A stretch of 64,000 nt of DNA from Allomeiothermus silvanus DSM 9946 (GTDB taxonomy: Bacteria > Deinococcota > Deinococci > Deinococcales > Thermaceae), in contig NC_014212.1 in NCBI RefSeq assembly GCF_000092125.1, forward strand, positions 248,001 through 312,000, read 5' to 3'. A program made the translations under genes and the position numbers. Below are positions 35,443 to 43,936 of this stretch, in pieces. The notes under the pieces are model-generated. The model searched no databases and was not told the DNA's origin. It saw only the letters and a list, made by a program, of their open reading frames with translations. Each line of letters starts with the position of its first letter. Within the stretch, counting starts at the first letter, position 1.

Positions 35443-36341
35443 ATCCACCCCGCTTTCTTCCCATGGGCAGCGGTTTTGCCGGGCTGGCGCATCACCCGTT
35501 GGAGGTCGTTCATCAGCAGGGGAAGTCCCCCTTCCAGGTCGGGAAGCAGCGGGTTGTCGTAACGCACCGGGGCCAGCCGCTCGAGGTCGATCTCCGCGAT
35601 CAGGGCGGCTTCTTCGAAGGCTGGAGCCTGGGCCAGCAGGTTGCCTTCCGGCCCGGCCACCACGCTGCCGCCCGCTAGGCCCTTACCGGCCTCGAGCCCC
35701 ACCAGAGAGCTCAGCACCACGTAGACCCCGTGCTCGGCAGCTACCGCCTGGCAGAGGCTCTTCCAGCGGGCCACGTTGGCGGGTTCGGCCCCCGCGAAGC
35801 CCCGGGCGGGGCTGGCCGAAGGTACGTAGAGGATCTCCGCTCCATCCAAGGCGGCGATGGTGGCGGTGAGGGAGTGCCAGAAATCTTCGCAGATCAGGAG
35901 GGCTACCCGCCCATATCGGGTGTCGAAGGCCTGGATGCGGTTGCCGCGCGAGATGTAGCGCTCCTCGTCGAAGACCCCGTAGGTGGGCAAGAACACTTTG
36001 CGGTGGACGTGCAATAGCCCCCGCCCACCCAGCTCGAAGTAGGCGGCGGAGTTATAGTAGACCCCGCTGTCAAGCTCATAAAAGCCCACGATTAGGTCGA
36101 GTGGCTCGCCCCAGTCGAGCGACTGGTACATGACCCCGAGCCGCTCGGATAGCTCCTCGCGGGTCATGGCCAGCTCGCGCACCCCCCCTTGGAGAAAGTA
36201 GCCCGTCAGGTAAGCCTCGGGCAGCACCGCTACCTGGGGCTTATACGAGCGCAGCTCGGAGAGGGCCTGAGCGATGTGCTGTAGGTTCTTGCGGATCTGG
36301 CCCTTCTCGGGTTTGAGTTGTAAGACTGCGTGACGAATCAT
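35439..36341 (-). CDS. carbon-nitrogen hydrolase, NadE glutaminase-like
   Basis: 300 residues from ATG 36339-36341 (MIRHAVLQL), preceded by GGGGAGA; the longer frame is repeat DNA. Nitrilase triad visible: Glu in VLPEAYLTGY, Lys in HRKVFLPTYGVF, Cys in LLICEDFWHS. The CEDFWH form and YGVFDEERY are those of the glutaminase domain of glutamine-dependent NAD synthetase. Overlaps nadE, so probably supplies ammonia to it. Alternative: a free-standing amidase. Confidence 0.85.
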   Translation of the reverse strand: MIRHAVLQLKPEKGQIRKNLQHIAQALSELRSYKPQVAVLPEAYLTGYFLQGGVRELAMTREELSERLGVMYQSLDWGEPLDLIVGFYELDSGVYYNSAAYFELGGRGLLHVHRKVFLPTYGVFDEERYISRGNRIQAFDTRYGRVALLICEDFWHSLTATIAALDGAEILYVPSASPARGFAGAEPANVARWKSLCQAVAAEHGVYVVLSSLVGLEAGKGLAGGSVVAGPEGNLLAQAPAFEEAALIAEIDLERLAPVRYDNPLLPDLEGGLPLLMNDLQRVMRQPGKTAAHGKKAGWI

Positions 36342-36671
36342 GTTCTCCCCGCTCCAAGACAAGTGTACGCTGCCCCTACTGCCCCTATCGCCCGTTGGCC
36401 TCACACTTCCACCGAAACCAAGAAGCTCCATAGGGGTCGTCGTGAGGGGGAGGCCTTGTCGAAATACTCGGCTTGGATCTCGTGCCGGTCGGAATGTTGA
36501 GCCTAGCCTTTTTCGGGCGAGAGGAGCGCACCCTGACGGTTTGGCCACCCCACCCCGCTACCCCGCCTATCGGCGGCGAAAGAAGCGTCTCGCGGCGAAA
36601 GAAGCATCTCGCTCCGCTCGGCGAAACTACACCTCACCTTTTGTCCTCGAGTTCTCCCTACAATCAAAGGC
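36342..36671. other. intergenic region with an inverted copy of the dispersed repeat
   Basis: No gene in 330 bases. 36533-36626 is a reverse-complement copy of the composite at 30540-30615: GGCCACCCCACCCCGCTACC, the CGCCTATCGGCGG hairpin, two AAGAAGC(G/A)TCTCGC units and CTCGGCGAAACTAC. The rest shows nothing I recognise. Confidence 0.7.
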
Positions 36672-37076
36672 GTGGAAACCAATACACCTTCAGCGAATGC
36701 CCAGAGAGGTTACAGCGACCGCTCTTTTTGGAATAAGCTCCGCCGCTACGCCCGGCTGGCGGGGAAAGAGGTGGTGGAGAAGGCTCTTACCCTTTACTTT
36801 ACCCTGCAAGACCCCGACACCCCGGTCTGGGCCAAGCGGGTGGTGATCGGGGCGCTGGCCTACTTCATCATCCCCTTCGACGCTATCACCGACTTGCTGC
36901 CCCTGGTGGGCTTTACCGATGACCTCGGGGCTTTGCTGACCGCCCTCAGCACGGTGGCTATGCACGTCAAGCCCGTGCATAAACAGCGGGCCAAGGAGCA
37001 GGCCGAGGCCTGGTTCCCCCATGAGGTCGTGTCGGTGCAGGTTCGGGTCGAGCCACCCAAAGCTCTGCCGGAGTAG
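36672..37076 (+). CDS. YkvA/DUF1232 membrane protein
   Basis: 134 residues, GTG start. The DUF1232 core AKRVVIGALAYFIIPFDAITDLLPLVGFTDD (around 54-84) is complete, with IPFDAITD and GFTDD. An N-terminal amphipathic region precedes it. The family lies in or at the membrane; function unknown. A small soluble gene follows. Confidence 0.85.
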   Translation: METNTPSANAQRGYSDRSFWNKLRRYARLAGKEVVEKALTLYFTLQDPDTPVWAKRVVIGALAYFIIPFDAITDLLPLVGFTDDLGALLTALSTVAMHVKPVHKQRAKEQAEAWFPHEVVSVQVRVEPPKALPE

Positions 37077-37159
37077 AAAAACCTAACCTCTCCGCCTCCG
37101 CCCACGGTTGACGTGGTCCCTGCGAGAGCAGAGGCTTTATGCTCTTACAGGAGGGGCGT

Positions 37160-37390
37160 ATGCCAAAGCTCTATAACGCGACTACCGGGGCCGAACTAGG
37201 CGAGATCACCGACGAGCAGCTCGAGTTTTTGCAGGATCAGCTCGAGGAGGAATCCGCCGAAGACCAGGATTACTACATCAACCAGGAAACCTTGGAGTAC
37301 TTCGCTGAGCAGGGTGCGGATCGGGCGCTGATTGACCTGCTCCAAGCTGCCCTGGCCGGGCGTGCCGAGATTGACATTCGTTGGGATTAG
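37160..37390 (+). CDS. small acidic soluble protein, conserved type
   Basis: 76 residues from ATG 37160 (CAGGAGGGG upstream). Very acidic: an N-terminal beta hairpin-like LYNATTGAELGEI, then a helix LEFLQDQLEEESAEDQDYY, then a Leu/Ala helix. Similar small proteins occur in Thermus and Deinococcus under misleading enzyme names; I assign no function. Confidence 0.65.
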   Translation: MPKLYNATTGAELGEITDEQLEFLQDQLEEESAEDQDYYINQETLEYFAEQGADRALIDLLQAALAGRAEIDIRWD

Positions 37391-37469
37391 TCCAAAAGAG
37401 GAGGGCAAACCGCCACCCGGCTACGCCGTGAAAAGACGCACCCCCGCCCTTGCCGTCCATGCAACCGCC

Positions 37470-37871
37470 CTAATTTGGCCAGATTTGGGCCCCCATCAGC
37501 TCGAGGTGATGGTCAAAAGTCCACGCCGGAATAGCCAGATCGCGGCTGACGATCGCGAGCGCGGCATCGTGCAGCGTGATCTTCTGGTCGGGGTAGTTTC
37601 TCAAAAGCTTTGCCGCGTCCCGATAGGCTTGAGCGTCGGGGTTGATCGGGTTCAGCTCTTCCAAGACCGCCTCAAACCAGGCCTGGGCGAACTGGGGATA
37701 CGTGCGTTGCAGGATCCGGCGCTGGGTTTCCAGCAAGGTCGGGTAGAGCACCATCCCGGCGTACCCCTGGCCCCACAAGACCTCCTGCTCTTCCTGGGCT
37801 CGACGGTGCAGTTGATCGGAGGGAACCGCGTGCGCGTACAAGACCTCGGTATCGAGCAAGACCCGGATCAC
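37470..37871 (-). CDS. PIN-domain toxin (VapC-like)
   Basis: 133 residues. Acidic residues in PIN positions: D7 in LLDTEVLYA, Glu in LYPTLLETQRR, Asp in TLHDAALAIVS, and Asp in WTFDHH. Probable Mg-dependent RNase. Its start overlaps the upstream antitoxin stop (ATGA), the usual toxin-antitoxin arrangement. LDTE in place of the common LDTN is a small variation. Confidence 0.8.
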   Translation of the reverse strand: MIRVLLDTEVLYAHAVPSDQLHRRAQEEQEVLWGQGYAGMVLYPTLLETQRRILQRTYPQFAQAWFEAVLEELNPINPDAQAYRDAAKLLRNYPDQKITLHDAALAIVSRDLAIPAWTFDHHLELMGAQIWPN

Positions 37872-38149
37872 CGAGCGACCTGCTCCGCTTGTTCGGGGGT
37901 GGGGTCGGAAAGGTCGTGGCGCAGGCTCAGGTCGTCGGGGCCGCCGAGATCTACCTCGAGCACGAGGAGCTTGCGGGTGCGCCGCAGCGGTGAGTGGTAC
38001 TGATACTTCCGCAGCTTAGCCTGGAGCAGGTACTCCCGCAGGGCGCCTTGCACCAGGGCGGTAAGGCTGGGAGCGGGCTTTTGGGTGCTCAGGTACTCCT
38101 CGAGAGCTTGCTCGAGTTCGTCGTTCAGGGTTACGGTAAAGCGCTTCAT
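37868..38149 (-). CDS. antitoxin with ribbon-helix-helix start
   Basis: 93 residues. Residues 1-45 (MKRFTVTLNDELEQALEEYL, then LTALVQGALREYLL) are a CopG/MetJ-type RHH DNA-binding fold. The rest (VLEVDLGGPDD...) would cover the PIN toxin. It likely represses its own promoter through the dyad 12-36 bases upstream. Confidence 0.8.
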   Translation of the reverse strand: MKRFTVTLNDELEQALEEYLSTQKPAPSLTALVQGALREYLLQAKLRKYQYHSPLRRTRKLLVLEVDLGGPDDLSLRHDLSDPTPEQAEQVAR

Positions 38150-38160
38150 GACCCCAGCCC

Positions 38161-38185
38161 ATCACCATTTGGTGATTTTGGTGAT
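38161..38185 (-). promoter_or_regulatory. operator of the toxin-antitoxin operon
   Basis: ATCACCA (38161-38167) and TGGTGAT (38170-38176) form a dyad with a 2-base spacer, followed by a third TGGTGAT half-site at 38179-38185, exactly 9 bp on. Repeated half-sites just before an RHH antitoxin gene are typical autoregulatory operators. Confidence 0.65.
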
Positions 38186-39147
38186 TAGGGGATGAGCAGC
38201 ACTTTCCCGGTGGTCTCTCGGCCTTGCAGCTTACGGTGCGCCTCGGCGGCCTGCTCGAGGGGAAACTCCGCCCCGATCCTCACCCGGAGCTTGCCCTCGG
38301 CGGCCCACTGCATGATCTCGCCTGCCCGCCACTGGAGTTCTTCGCGGGTTTGGGTGTAGTGCCACAGCGAGGGCCGAGTGAGGTAGAGGCCGCCTTTTTG
38401 GTTCAGCACCTGGGGGTTGAAAGGGGGTACCGGGCCGCTGGACTGGCCGTAGAGCACCAGCATCCCCCGCACCCGTAGGCTGGAGAGACTGCCCTCCCAG
38501 GTGGCCTGACCCACCCCGTCGTAGACCACGTCGGCTTTCTTGCCCGCGGTTACTTCCCGGACTTTCTGATCAAAGCCCTCGTAGGGGAAGACAAAATCGG
38601 CCCCGGCTTCCCTGGCTAAAGCCCTTTTTTCCTCGCTGCCAGCGGTGCTGATGACCCTGGCCCCGATCATCTTGGCCATCTGGATCAGCAATAGCCCGAC
38701 CCCACCCGCCCCGGCGTGCACCACACAGGTCTCCCCAGCCTGGAGAGGGTAGGTGCTTTTCGCCAGGTAGTGGGCGGTCATACCCTGGAGCATCAGGGCC
38801 GCGGCGATCCGGGCGTCTAGATGGGCAGGAATCTTCACCAGCTTCTCAGCGGGAACCAGCGCGTACTCGGCATACGCGCCCTGGACGTTGGCGTAGGCCA
38901 CCTTGTCGCCGGGCTGGAAACCGGACACGCCGGGCCCTATCGCCTCCACCGTGCCGGCTCCTTCCTCCCCGACCACGAAAGGCAAGGGCAAGCTGTAGAG
39001 CCCGGAGCGCTTATAGGTGTCGATAAAGTTTACCCCGATGGCCTCCTGCCGCACCAGCACCTGCCCCTCGCCGGGGGTGGGGGTGGGGATCTCCTCGAGC
39101 ACCATGACCTCGGGGCCGCCGGTTTGGTGAACGCGGATGGCTTTCAT
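38185..39147 (-). CDS. qor: NADPH:quinone reductase, zinc-independent MDR family
   Basis: 320 residues from ATG 39145-39147. GroES-like N-domain (VNFIDTYKRSGLY, GEEGAGTVEAIG) and Rossmann domain (VHAGAGGVGLLLIQMAK, AGSEEKRALA, YDGVGQATW). No zinc-binding cysteines, as expected for quinone oxidoreductase/zeta-crystallin. Reduces quinones one electron at a time with NADPH. TATAAG at 39156-39161 lies 8 bases before the ATG, again suggesting a leaderless mRNA. Confidence 0.88.
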   Translation of the reverse strand: MKAIRVHQTGGPEVMVLEEIPTPTPGEGQVLVRQEAIGVNFIDTYKRSGLYSLPLPFVVGEEGAGTVEAIGPGVSGFQPGDKVAYANVQGAYAEYALVPAEKLVKIPAHLDARIAAALMLQGMTAHYLAKSTYPLQAGETCVVHAGAGGVGLLLIQMAKMIGARVISTAGSEEKRALAREAGADFVFPYEGFDQKVREVTAGKKADVVYDGVGQATWEGSLSSLRVRGMLVLYGQSSGPVPPFNPQVLNQKGGLYLTRPSLWHYTQTREELQWRAGEIMQWAAEGKLRVRIGAEFPLEQAAEAHRKLQGRETTGKVLLIP

Positions 39148-39184
39148 GGCCAAAGCTTATACCAGACCGTGAGCACCCGACAGC

Positions 39185-40720
39185 CTAGCGAGGTATAAAT
39201 TCGACGGGCAGCTTGCCGGGGGTGGAGGCTCCGCTTAGGGCTTCCAGCAAAGCCTCGAGGGTGGGCTGCCGCCAGCCGTAGGTGATGAGGGCCGGTTGCC
39301 CTAGGTTCATGGCGTGATAAGGGTTCCACAAAGCGACGTGGAGGGCCGGGCGGCCCGAGGCGAAGAGAAGGTGGCCCAGCTCGACCTCCCCAGGCCGAAG
39401 GGGTTGCCGGGAAGTAGTCACGTACAGGATGAAATCGGCTTCCTGAAGGGCGGCTTGAAGGCTTTCTCGGATGGCTTCGGGCTCGCTGCGGGGGTAGGCG
39501 AGGGTCTTTAGCCCCGGGAAGCGCTCCGCCAGGCGGCGGGCCAGGTCTTGGGCGGCGGGGCCATTTTCGTAGGCACTTTCCCCCACCGCCACATCCGGAG
39601 CCACGAAGAGGATGCGGTCACCGGGCCGGGGGAGCTGGACTTCGCCGTAGCGGGTAATGCTGCGCCGGGCGGCGGCTGTGAAGATCGCTAGGTCCCCCGC
39701 CTCAAGCGTGGGGGAGTAGGGGCGGGGCGTGCCGGGGAAGCGGGCGATGGCCTCTTCGAGCCTCCGTTGGCTTTCCTCCCACCGCTCAGCGGGGATGGTG
39801 CCCTCTTCCTGCGCTTGCCGCAGCGCCTCGGCTTGGGCCTGCTGAGTTTCTCTGGATCCCAGGGCCAGTACCAGATCGGCCCCGGCGCCAAAGGCGTGGA
39901 GAGCGGCTGCCCCAGCGTTGAAGCGATCCGCGCTAAACTGGGTGATGGCCTGCATATCCATCGAGTCGGTGACGACCAAGCCGTCGTAACCCCACTCCTC
40001 GCGCAATAGCCCGGTGAGGATAGCCTGGGAGAGGGTCGCCGGGTACTCTGGGTCTAAGGCCGGGTAGAGGATGTGGGCGGTCATGATGGAGGAAATCCCT
40101 GCCTCCACGGCCCGGCGGAAAGGGTAGAACTCCACGGCCTCGAGCTGTTCCCGCGGCTTGCGCACTACCGGCAGCGCCAGGTGGGAGTCCAGATAGGTAT
40201 CGCCGTGGCCGGGGAAGTGCTTGACGCAGGCCATAACCCCTGCTCCCTCGAGCCCCCGCGCCCAGCTTAGCCCCAACTCAGCCACCTTGGCCGGGTCAGA
40301 GCCAAAGCTGCGATCCCCGATCACCGGGTTGCGCGGGTCAGTGTTCACGTCGAGTACTGGAGCGTAGTCCCAGTTGATTCCCAGGCTGATCAGCCCGCGG
40401 CCCACCGCTGCCCCTACCGCTTCGGCTAAGGCGGGGTCGTCGGCGGCTCCCAGGGCCATCGCCGAGGGGGCTTCGGGCAGGTCGGTGGTGCGCAGCACCG
40501 CCCCGCCCTCCTGATCGATGGCGATGAGGGCCTCCGGGCCCAGCACCTCGCGAATCTGCTCGACCAACTCGGCCAGTTGCCGCCGGTGCTGGACGTTTTT
40601 GCGAAACAGGCAGACCCCGGCGAAGCCGTAGTGGGCCAGGTGGCGGCGGGTGGCGTCGTCCAGGGTCGGGCCGGGAACGTCCACCACCAGGGGGCAGAAT
40701 TTGGCCGAATATTTTTTCAC
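39185..40720 (-). CDS. nagZ: GH3 family beta-N-acetylhexosaminidase (NagZ-like)
   Basis: 511 residues from GTG 40720 (AAGAGGT upstream). Releases terminal N-acetylglucosamine, typically from cell-wall fragments. GH3/NagZ motifs: IDQEGGAVLR, NWDYAPVLDVN, KHFPGHGDTYLDSH (with the His/Asp acid pair of NagZ), and VVTDSMDMQAI with the nucleophile Asp. A C-terminal domain of ~170 residues follows, making it longer than proteobacterial NagZ. No signal peptide, so cytoplasmic. Divergent from the amino-sugar operon, which would use its product. Confidence 0.88.
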   Translation of the reverse strand: MKKYSAKFCPLVVDVPGPTLDDATRRHLAHYGFAGVCLFRKNVQHRRQLAELVEQIREVLGPEALIAIDQEGGAVLRTTDLPEAPSAMALGAADDPALAEAVGAAVGRGLISLGINWDYAPVLDVNTDPRNPVIGDRSFGSDPAKVAELGLSWARGLEGAGVMACVKHFPGHGDTYLDSHLALPVVRKPREQLEAVEFYPFRRAVEAGISSIMTAHILYPALDPEYPATLSQAILTGLLREEWGYDGLVVTDSMDMQAITQFSADRFNAGAAALHAFGAGADLVLALGSRETQQAQAEALRQAQEEGTIPAERWEESQRRLEEAIARFPGTPRPYSPTLEAGDLAIFTAAARRSITRYGEVQLPRPGDRILFVAPDVAVGESAYENGPAAQDLARRLAERFPGLKTLAYPRSEPEAIRESLQAALQEADFILYVTTSRQPLRPGEVELGHLLFASGRPALHVALWNPYHAMNLGQPALITYGWRQPTLEALLEALSGASTPGKLPVEFIPR

Positions 40721-40731
40721 ACCTTTACCTC

Positions 40732-40759
40732 TTGACAAGAATTTACTTCATCCTCTAGC
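40732..40759 (+). promoter_or_regulatory. promoter of the amino-sugar operon
   Basis: Perfect -35 TTGACA at 40732-40737 and a weak -10 TCTAGC at 40754-40759, 16 bases apart, upstream of the RpiR gene. The same bases are the ribosome-binding region of the divergent GH3 gene. Confidence 0.55.
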
Positions 40760-40791
40760 CTGAGTCCAGCCACAACCACTTTGGAGAGCCT

Positions 40792-41658
40792 GTGAGCCGT
40801 TCCAAGCAGCGAGACCCTATGCCCGGCGGGGCTCTGATGAGCCTCAGGAGCCTCACGGGGTCGATGACCCCGGCCCTCGAGCGCATCGCCCAGTACGTGT
40901 TGCACAACGCCGACCAGGTAATCTACCAGACCGTGATCGAGGTGGCGGACGCGGCGGGCTCGAGCGAGGCCAGCGTGGTGCGCTTCTGCCGCGACCTGGG
41001 CTTTCAGGGTTTCCAGGATTTCAAGCTGGCGTTGGCGAGCGATTTGGTGACCAGCCCGGTGATCTTGCCCAAACAGGAAAAACCCACCTCGGCCCAAAGC
41101 ACTGCCGACTACGTTTACAACACCGCCCGGCAGGTCCTCGACGAGACCCGCCGCTTGATGAATGTGGATCTGCTCGAGGAGGTAGTGGAACGTATTCTGA
41201 AAGCCCGCCGCATCGACTTTTACGGCGTAGGGAACGCGGGAACCACCGCCCAGGATTTTGCCCAAAAGCTCCAGCGGCTGGGCTGCGCGGCCATCGCCTA
41301 CCCCGACCCACACTCGGCCGCAGTTTCGGCAGCCACGTTGGGGCCAAAAGACTTGGCCTTTGGCATCTCGGTCTCGGGCTCTTCCATCGACACCGTGAAA
41401 GCGCTCGAGCAGGCTAAGCTGGCGGGGGCCTATACCGTAGCGGTGACCCGTGGAGCCCGTAGCCCCATTACCCGCTTCGCCGACGCGGTGCTGCTCACCT
41501 CGGCGCCCGAGTCCCCGCTTACGCGCGGCTCGATGGGCGCCAAGATCAGCCAGCTGATGCTCCTCGATTTCCTTTTCACCCGTACCGCCCTGCGTCACCC
41601 CAAGGGCGCAGAACTGCTGAGCAAAACTGCGGCGGCGGTGGCGGATCGGAGTTACTGA
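40792..41658 (+). CDS. RpiR-family regulator with SIS domain
   Basis: 288 residues, GTG start. N-terminal HTH (EVADAAGSSEASVVRFCRDLGFQGFQDFK, ~45-75) and C-terminal SIS sugar-phosphate domain (FYGVGNAGTTAQDFAQKL, GISVSGSSIDTVKALEQAK). RpiR proteins usually bind an amino-sugar phosphate and control its catabolic genes. It leads the operon and probably controls it and the divergent GH3 gene. Ligand unproven. Confidence 0.88.
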   Translation: MSRSKQRDPMPGGALMSLRSLTGSMTPALERIAQYVLHNADQVIYQTVIEVADAAGSSEASVVRFCRDLGFQGFQDFKLALASDLVTSPVILPKQEKPTSAQSTADYVYNTARQVLDETRRLMNVDLLEEVVERILKARRIDFYGVGNAGTTAQDFAQKLQRLGCAAIAYPDPHSAAVSAATLGPKDLAFGISVSGSSIDTVKALEQAKLAGAYTVAVTRGARSPITRFADAVLLTSAPESPLTRGSMGAKISQLMLLDFLFTRTALRHPKGAELLSKTAAAVADRSY

Positions 41659-41727
41659 TCGTCGGGGCATGTTGCTCTTTGGCCTTTCGGGATTTCCCGT
41701 GGCAAACAGAATCTGTAGGAGGAAACC

Positions 41728-42972
41728 ATGGTTAAGCGGTTGCTGGCAGCAGGAGCGATGGCGCTGGGCTTGAGCGCTTTTGCTCAGACCCAGATCGAGT
41801 TTTGGACCTACTACCTGAGCCCAAACTTCGACAACTACATCAAAAGCACCATCGCCGACTTCGAGAAGGCCAACCCCACCATCAAGGTCAAGTGGGTGGA
41901 TAAGCAGGACACCATGGAGCGCGACCTCACCGCCTCCATTGCCCTGGGCAAGGCGCCCGACGTGGTCAACTTGTGGCAGGACTCCACCTTCGCCGGAGCG
42001 CAAAACGGTATCCTGCTCCCCATCACCCAGGTGGTCCCGCGTGGCCTGCTTGACCAGCTCTATTACCCTAACGTACTGGACATCTTCACCGTGGAGGGCC
42101 AGGTCTACGGCTTGCCCTGGTATGGCTGGCTCGACCAAGGGGTGATGATGTACAACCCCGATCTCTTCGCCAAGGCCGGGGTGGACATCCGGAGCATCAA
42201 AAACACCGACGACTTGCTAGCCGTCTCCGAGAAGATCAAGAAGGCCACTGGAGCCTACGGCTGGTTGCCCCCGGTCAAGGACCCCAACGGTGCGAGCTTC
42301 TTGGGCCGCTTCTTCCTCGAGGGCCTCTCCATCTACGATAAAGACGGCAAGGCCAACTTCAACTCTCCGGCTCATGTGGCCCTCTTGCAAAAGTACGTAG
42401 ACGCCATGAAGAACGACGTGATCCCCCAGGAGTTGCTGCGCAAAGAAGCCTTCCAACTTTCTAACGAACTCTACAGCCAGGGCAAATCCGCCATCATCGT
42501 GGGGGCACCGACCTCGCTGAACCGGGTGAAAGAGGCCAATCCCGACCTTTACAAAAAGACCAAGATCGCCAGCGCTCCTTTGGGCAAGGCCGGGATCCAA
42601 ACCGGCGGGGCTATGGATCTGGTGATCCCCAAGGCTTCTAAGAACCAAGCTGCGGCGGCCCGCTTTGCCCTGTTCATCACCAACCGCGCTAATCAGGTCA
42701 AGTTCGCCAACGTGGTACCCATCGTCTGCACCGCCAAAGGTTGTGAGAGCGACCCCGGCCTCAAGGCCAAAAGCGACGACCCCCTCGAGATCGGCAAGGG
42801 GATGAACTCGAGCTCAGGCCGCCTCATCAACCCGGGCTTCAAACCCCCTAAGAACACCGACGACATCTACAAAAACTTCAATGACAACATCGAGGCCGCC
42901 TTCTTAGGCAAGAAAAGCGCCAAGCAGGCCCTTGACGACGCAGTAGCCTTCTGGAACGCAAACGCCAAGTAA
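41728..42972 (+). CDS. sugar ABC transporter substrate-binding protein
   Basis: 414 residues, family 1 solute-binding protein. Signal peptide with cleavage near AFA-QTQ (residue 19-20); no lipobox, so it is a free or otherwise held periplasmic protein. The body has the usual IEFWTYYLSP start, VNLWQDSTFAG and GLPWYGWLDQGVMMYN. A single CxxxxC pair near the end (VCTAKGCES). GGAGGAAA precedes the ATG. Likely binds an N-acetylated sugar or muropeptide sugar. Confidence 0.88.
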   Translation: MVKRLLAAGAMALGLSAFAQTQIEFWTYYLSPNFDNYIKSTIADFEKANPTIKVKWVDKQDTMERDLTASIALGKAPDVVNLWQDSTFAGAQNGILLPITQVVPRGLLDQLYYPNVLDIFTVEGQVYGLPWYGWLDQGVMMYNPDLFAKAGVDIRSIKNTDDLLAVSEKIKKATGAYGWLPPVKDPNGASFLGRFFLEGLSIYDKDGKANFNSPAHVALLQKYVDAMKNDVIPQELLRKEAFQLSNELYSQGKSAIIVGAPTSLNRVKEANPDLYKKTKIASAPLGKAGIQTGGAMDLVIPKASKNQAAAARFALFITNRANQVKFANVVPIVCTAKGCESDPGLKAKSDDPLEIGKGMNSSSGRLINPGFKPPKNTDDIYKNFNDNIEAAFLGKKSAKQALDDAVAFWNANAK

Positions 42973-42981
42973 TAAGGGTGT

Positions 42982-43013
42982 GGGGCTCGAGGAGACCTAT
43001 CACCTCGAGCCCC
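42982..43013 (+). promoter_or_regulatory. stem-loop between binding protein and permease
   Basis: Perfect 11-bp stem GGGGCTCGAGG / CCTCGAGCCCC with a 10-base loop, 9 bases after the stop. No T-run. Such stems after binding-protein genes protect the upstream mRNA and lower permease expression. Confidence 0.65.
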
Positions 43014-43027
43014 ATTCCCGAAGCCCT

Positions 43028-43936
43028 ATGAAACGCCAAGCCTGGACCACCACCCTCGCAGCCTACGCTTTTTTAGCACCAGCGTTGGTGCTGATGGGGC
43101 TATTCACCTTTTATCCGGTACTCTACGGGGCTTACCTGGGGTTTACCGAGTACACCGCCGCCAACCTGGGCTCGGGAGAGCCGCCCCGTTGGGTAGGCGG
43201 GCAGAACTTCGCCCTAGTCTTACGTGACCCGCTTTTCCAGATTGGGATCTTGAACTCGCTCAAATACTTGGTGGTGGTGCCCATCCTGCAAATCGCCTCC
43301 TTGGCGGTGGCGGTGCTGGTGAACCGGAAGCTACCCTTCATGGCGTTTTTCCGCGCCGGGTATTACATCCCAGTCATCACCTCGATCTCGCTGGCGGCGG
43401 TGATGTGGGAGTGGATTTTTCAGAAGGATGGACTGCTCAACTGGTCGCTGCGGCTAATTGGGTTTTTCAACCAGGGTGGACAGTTCAACTGGCTCTTGAA
43501 CGAGCACACTGCCCTCTGGGCGATCATGCTGGTGACCTTCTGGCGGGGGTTCGGCTACTGCATGGTGCTCTATTTGGCCGGGCTGCAGGCCATCCCCGGC
43601 GAACTCGAGGAGGCCGCCACTCTCGATGGGGCCAGCCCTTGGCAGCGCTTTTGGCGGATTATCGTCCCGCTGATGCGCCCCACCATCCTCTTGTGCAGCC
43701 TGCTCTCGACCATCGCGGCGATCCGGGTGCTGGAGGAGATTTTAGTCTTTACCGGGGGCACCGGCGGCCCGCTCAACAGCACCTATACCGCTTTACTCTA
43801 CGTCTACAACAAGAGCCTGGGGCTGGACTTCAACTACGGGGTGGCCAGCGCGGCGGGGCTGCTCATTGCATTGGTGGGCTTCGGGCTCAGTTACCTTAAC
43901 TTTCGCATCACCCGCGAAGATCGGGGGGAACGATGA
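43028..43936 (+). CDS. sugar ABC transporter permease 1
   Basis: 302 residues from ATG 43028 (MKRQAWTT); a GTG at 42980 would start inside the stem-loop. Six helices of the MalF type. The coupling motif is ELEEAATLDGASPWQRFWRI with the EAA...G core. Pairs with the next gene; the ATPase subunit is not encoded in the window, so a shared MsmX/UgpC-like ATPase elsewhere is likely. Stop overlaps the next ATG. Confidence 0.88.
   Translation: MKRQAWTTTLAAYAFLAPALVLMGLFTFYPVLYGAYLGFTEYTAANLGSGEPPRWVGGQNFALVLRDPLFQIGILNSLKYLVVVPILQIASLAVAVLVNRKLPFMAFFRAGYYIPVITSISLAAVMWEWIFQKDGLLNWSLRLIGFFNQGGQFNWLLNEHTALWAIMLVTFWRGFGYCMVLYLAGLQAIPGELEEAATLDGASPWQRFWRIIVPLMRPTILLCSLLSTIAAIRVLEEILVFTGGTGGPLNSTYTALLYVYNKSLGLDFNYGVASAAGLLIALVGFGLSYLNFRITREDRGER

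Noticed and set aside
36473-36736. Small rightward frame over the dispersed repeat
   Set aside because: Its codons are repeat DNA and the 5' end of the DUF1232 gene in another frame.
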